A stretch of 64,000 nt of DNA from AP-15 sp963762575 (GTDB lineage Bacteria; Pseudomonadota; Alphaproteobacteria; ATCC43930; CGMCC-115725): positions 124,001 to 188,000 of the forward strand of contig CAVXLL010000021.1 in assembly GCA_963762575.1 (NCBI GenBank), read 5' to 3'. Below, piece after piece: positions 61,464 through 64,000 of this stretch (within the stretch, counting starts at the first letter, position 1; the number at the start of each line of letters is the position of its first letter). The translations under genes and the position numbers were made by a program. Below the pieces are notes generated by a model. It was not told where the DNA came from. It made no database searches and worked only from the letters and a program-made list of their open reading frames with translations.

Positions 61464-62338
61464 TTCTGGTTTTTGAGAGCTCCGACGGCGATGCCGGCAT
61501 CCTCGATCAGCTTGTAGTTGGCGTGGCTCGATGCGACGAAGCCAGTGTAGTGCTTGGGCAGGATGGCTGTAGCTTGTTCGTCCGTAATCGCAGTCACGAT
61601 AGCCTGGACCTTTTTTGCCATAGCGGGATCGAGGCCGGCGCGCACTGCCAATGCATCATTGGGCAAGTCATCGGATGTCCAGACGATCTTGGTCGCTTGC
61701 GGCGAGATGGCGCCGCTCTCGATCATCGCCGTGCGGTTTCGATCGAAGTCGGTCGCGAGGTCAGTTTGCCCATTGGCCACCGCTATCTCGTTGGCCGCGT
61801 GCGTGGCACCCTCGTGATACTGGAAGTAGGTCTTCGGATCGAGGCCGCGGGATTTGAACCAGAAGGTTGGGATCAGCCAGCCGGAGGTTGAACCGACATC
61901 GGCAAAAGACATACGCAGCCCTTTGCCGTCATCGGGCCATTTGTTGATCTGGAGGTCCGGCCGGGCGATGACGATCGCGTGGTAAACCGGTTTGCCGTCA
62001 TATTTTGCCGTGGCGATTGCGTCACCGGCGCCCTGATTGTGCGCGATTACGTAGCCCCAGGGTCCCATCCAGGCGACGTCGACCTGGCCGCTGACCAATG
62101 CCACTGCGATGCCCGCCCAGTCGGTCGTCGCCTCGAGGGTGTAAGTGACACCGAGCTGCTCGGCGAGGTGTTTGAAGAAGGGATCGAAGGCTTTCTTGGT
62201 TTCGCCTGGCGTCGGTTGCAGCGGCCCGACTGCAAAGTGGAGGGTGTCGGCCGCCCGCGCCGTTGCACCGGCGAACACTAATGCAAAGCCGAGCGTCAGA
62301 ACTCCTCGGACGATGCGGTGGACTCGATCGACGTACAT
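61460..62338 (-). CDS. phnD: Phosphate/phosphite/phosphonate ABC transporter substrate-binding protein (PhnD-like)
   Basis: The ATG at 62338 starts a 292-residue exported protein (signal VLTLGFALVFAGATARA); a TTG six codons upstream is the alternative. The PhnD blocks are QPTPGETKKAFDPFFKHLAE, VDVAWMGPWGYVIAHN and MSFADVGSTSGWLIPTFWFK, with the Ser-Thr-Ser phosph(on)ate-binding turn. It opens a four-gene operon (binding protein, permease, ATPase, HAD hydrolase). A Pho-box could lie in the 250 bp upstream; I did not find a clear one. Confidence 0.87.
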   Translation of the reverse strand: MYVDRVHRIVRGVLTLGFALVFAGATARAADTLHFAVGPLQPTPGETKKAFDPFFKHLAEQLGVTYTLEATTDWAGIAVALVSGQVDVAWMGPWGYVIAHNQGAGDAIATAKYDGKPVYHAIVIARPDLQINKWPDDGKGLRMSFADVGSTSGWLIPTFWFKSRGLDPKTYFQYHEGATHAANEIAVANGQTDLATDFDRNRTAMIESGAISPQATKIVWTSDDLPNDALAVRAGLDPAMAKKVQAIVTAITDEQATAILPKHYTGFVASSHANYKLIEDAGIAVGALKNQK

Positions 62339-62590
62339 GTTGTTTGCCCCGAACAAGTTGCACCGAAAGACGGACGGACGAATCCAAGGGTCCCCGTCGC
62401 CAGTTGAAGAACTTTTAGTCCGATGTGTGGGCCAGGTTGTGGAGATCGCTCAACCTGGGCGTGACCAGCACCTCGGTCGGAGAATAGCGGATCGCGCTCA
62501 CGCCGGTCGAGGGTTGAAACAGTCGTGCGCCGAGATGATCCTCAGGCTTGGTAACAGCAGCCTTCAGCGGCAGGGTTAGCTCCGGGCAGA

Positions 62591-63802
62591 TCACCCGCTC
62601 GGCGGCACTCGCACGCCGGGCACGAGGAACAGGCCCGCTATGGCCTTGAGGCGCTCGTCTTCGCTGGTCAGATACATGCTGCGCAAGGCGAAGATCGCTG
62701 CGCCGGCCGCCGTGTCGTTCCACAACCAGTCGCCCAGCTGCTTGCTCGACGGTTTGGCGGAGCCGGAAAGCGCTACCTCGATATAGGCCGCCTTCAGATC
62801 GTCGACCGCGAACCGCAAAGTCAGCGGCGCCGACATTTCTGCGCTCGGGCTCTCCGGGGTTTGCCCCCGCAGCCAGCTCGCCATGTAACGACCCACCTCG
62901 CCGATAGAGAGCCCACTGAGCCCGACGATCGTGCGCTCCCGCTCTTTCGCAGCGCGTCCATATGCGGCTTCGACCCGCGAGCTCTCGTCCTCCAGCGCAG
63001 CGGCGAGCCGCACCGCCGAGCCGTGATCGAGGTCGGGTTTGGCGAACGGCGCTCGCCAGCCGGGGTCGGGCCGCTCCCGCGGATCCTCCTCCGGGAAATC
63101 CTCGATGAGCACCGGCCCGCGCTCGCGTTCGAGCAGGCGCAATGCCGCGAGTATCACGCGTTTCTGAAACGCCGCGTCGCTCGGCGGGCCGAACGGGCGG
63201 CCCAGCTCGAACGGAACCCATAGGGCGCGCGGCGGCTTGGTGTTTTCGGTCTGCGCCCGAATGAGGCTGATCGCCACAGTCGGGATGCCCTCTTCCTCGA
63301 GATAATGCCCCAGCGCGCTCACGGCGCGCGTACAGAGCGGTCAAACGGGAGAGAGCAGAACGGCGTCGACCCCGTCGTCCTTGAGGCGCGACGCGACGTC
63401 ACGCGCGTAGCATTCCATGTGCAGCGGATCGGTCGCGCCCATAAAGGAATAATGGGTCGCCGCCACCGATCCGATCGCCCCCTCCGCGGCGAGCTCGCGC
63501 AGGCGGTCGAGCGGGAAGACGACGTTCCAATCTTCCTGGAAGCCGCTGCGGTCGAGGTTGATCGAGATGTGGCTGAACATCAGCTGATCGGGGCGCGTAT
63601 CGGAAGGGATCACCCGGTAATCGGGGTCGCGTCCGCGGAACGGCTTTTCGCCTCTGACGACCAAGCCGGCGGACGAGACAATAGCCACACGCCGCTCGGC
63701 CAGCGGCCGGCCGTTCACCCACGGCGTGGTCACGAAACTCGGGCATTCAAGCTCGGCGTAGCGCTTTGCTGTCGCTGGAGGTAGTTGGGTTAGTCGCGCC
63801 AT
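62591..63802 (-). CDS. Probable selenoprotein, glycine/sarcosine/betaine reductase selenoprotein B (GrdB)-like, with in-frame UGA
   Basis: From an ATG at 63802 (AGGGAGCCGAG upstream) the frame reads 153 residues to DGVDAVLLSPV, then TGA at 63343-63341. It continues in the same frame as PLCTRAVSALGHYLEEEGIP for 249 more residues. The part before the stop (VAIVSSAGLVVRGEKPF, DYRVIPSDTRPDQLMFSHIS) and the part after it match the two halves of the GrdB family. The TGA stands exactly where the family has its redox Sec/Cys, giving U154-P-L-C157, a UxxC motif. Right behind it the mRNA forms a GC-only hairpin at the distance of a bacterial SECIS. The reductive reaction is unknown here; no GrdA/GrdC-type partners are adjacent. 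If the host lacks SelC/SelB it would be a truncated gene. Confidence 0.78.
63313..63329 (-). promoter_or_regulatory. Candidate bacterial SECIS hairpin
   Basis: Eleven bases after the in-frame UGA the mRNA reads GCGCGC-CGUGA-GCGCGC: a perfect 6-bp stem with a 5-base loop that contains GU. The loop begins 17 bases after the UGA. Bacterial SECIS elements have a small apical loop with a conserved G(U), about 16-37 bases after the codon. The UGA, UxxC context and hairpin together support selenocysteine insertion. Confidence 0.6.
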
Positions 63803-63938
63803 CTCGGCTCCCTATGGATTCAGCACCTGGCCAAAAATCCACGCCCGGCGCTGTCCAACCTTCGCTGACAGATACCGCCCGGTCAATGACGGTTGCTCAT
63901 ATCACTCCTATACCGATTTTGAATGAATGGCAGAGCAG

Positions 63939-64000
63939 TTACGCTCCTCCCGCCGTGATCATATTGTAGGCCGGCAGCGTCAGGAATTCAGGGAAAGCCG
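63939..64000 (-). CDS. C-terminal end of an unidentified protein (cut by the window edge)
   Basis: The last 62 bases, read on the reverse strand, give AFPEFLTLPAYNMITAGGA and a TAA stop. The reading looks protein-like and would be the end of a gene upstream of the GrdB-like gene on the same strand, 137 bases before its start. Too little is present to name the family. Confidence 0.45.
   Translation of the reverse strand, partial: AFPEFLTLPAYNMITAGGA

Overview
The window is GC-rich and reads as an alphaproteobacterium, most likely a Hyphomicrobiales/Bradyrhizobium-like soil or plant-associated bacterium. This rests on a MucR/Ros regulator, alphaproteobacterial dispersed palindromic repeats (46.55, 38.27 and 30.9 kb), lanthanide-type methanol oxidation genes and the overall gene repertoire. 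No rRNA, replication genes or phage genes are visible. The taxonomic reading is inference.

0-13.7 kb is a decayed or poorly resolved catabolic region. It holds a Rieske oxygenase that runs off the left edge and a complete IS1595-type insertion sequence with 34-bp inverted repeats and an 8-bp target duplication just upstream of it. A broken LysR regulator, a remnant of an amidohydrolase, a periplasmic-type GalM and a frameshifted alpha/beta hydrolase follow. Next come a molybdenum hydroxylase operon (Fe-S, FAD and Mo subunits) full of one-base indels, a frameshifted TetR regulator divergent from it, and an intact-looking secreted amidohydrolase with a frameshift only behind its signal peptide.

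13.8-31 kb: a Zn/Mn ABC transporter behind a candidate Zur box, an MFS carrier divergent from a Gfo/Idh/MocA oxidoreductase, a MetE-C-like protein, and a zinc-ribbon/adenylate-cyclase/AAA/TPR regulator. These are followed by an AT-richer lipoprotein with an HExxH metalloprotease motif, a tightly overlapping three-gene operon (secreted Gly-rich protein, YcaO, TfuA), a luciferase-like monooxygenase and a second MFS carrier.

31.3-35 kb is an AT-richer, defence-like island: a PD-(D/E)XK-type nuclease, an AAA ATPase and a TOPRIM-like (RloB/DUF4276-like) partner. The partner is broken by an 11-bp tandem duplication. An orphan CoxL-like molybdoprotein and a CysQ-like phosphatase follow.

38.3-51.5 kb is an essentially complete XoxF-type PQQ methanol oxidation locus. 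Glutathione-dependent formaldehyde dehydrogenase lies beside cytochrome c and the PQQ-associated ABC system (binding protein, YVTN propeller, ATPase, permease) on the plus strand. On the minus strand converge the quinoprotein-relay Zn hydrolase, SoxYZ-like carrier, XoxF, XoxG, XoxJ, CXXCW rhodanese and a pentapeptide protein. XoxF would make formaldehyde, XoxG would take the electrons, and FrmA would oxidise the glutathione adduct.

51.5-64 kb: MucR, an SDR, a ThDP enzyme and a small thioesterase in a row, tRNA-Ser(CGA), a DadA-like oxidase and Kup. A PhnCDE-type ABC importer with a HAD hydrolase follows. The last complete gene is a GrdB-like gene whose reading frame crosses an in-frame TGA followed by a hairpin at SECIS distance: a probable selenoprotein. 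The main candidates for an undescribed system are this selenoprotein and the YcaO-TfuA operon.
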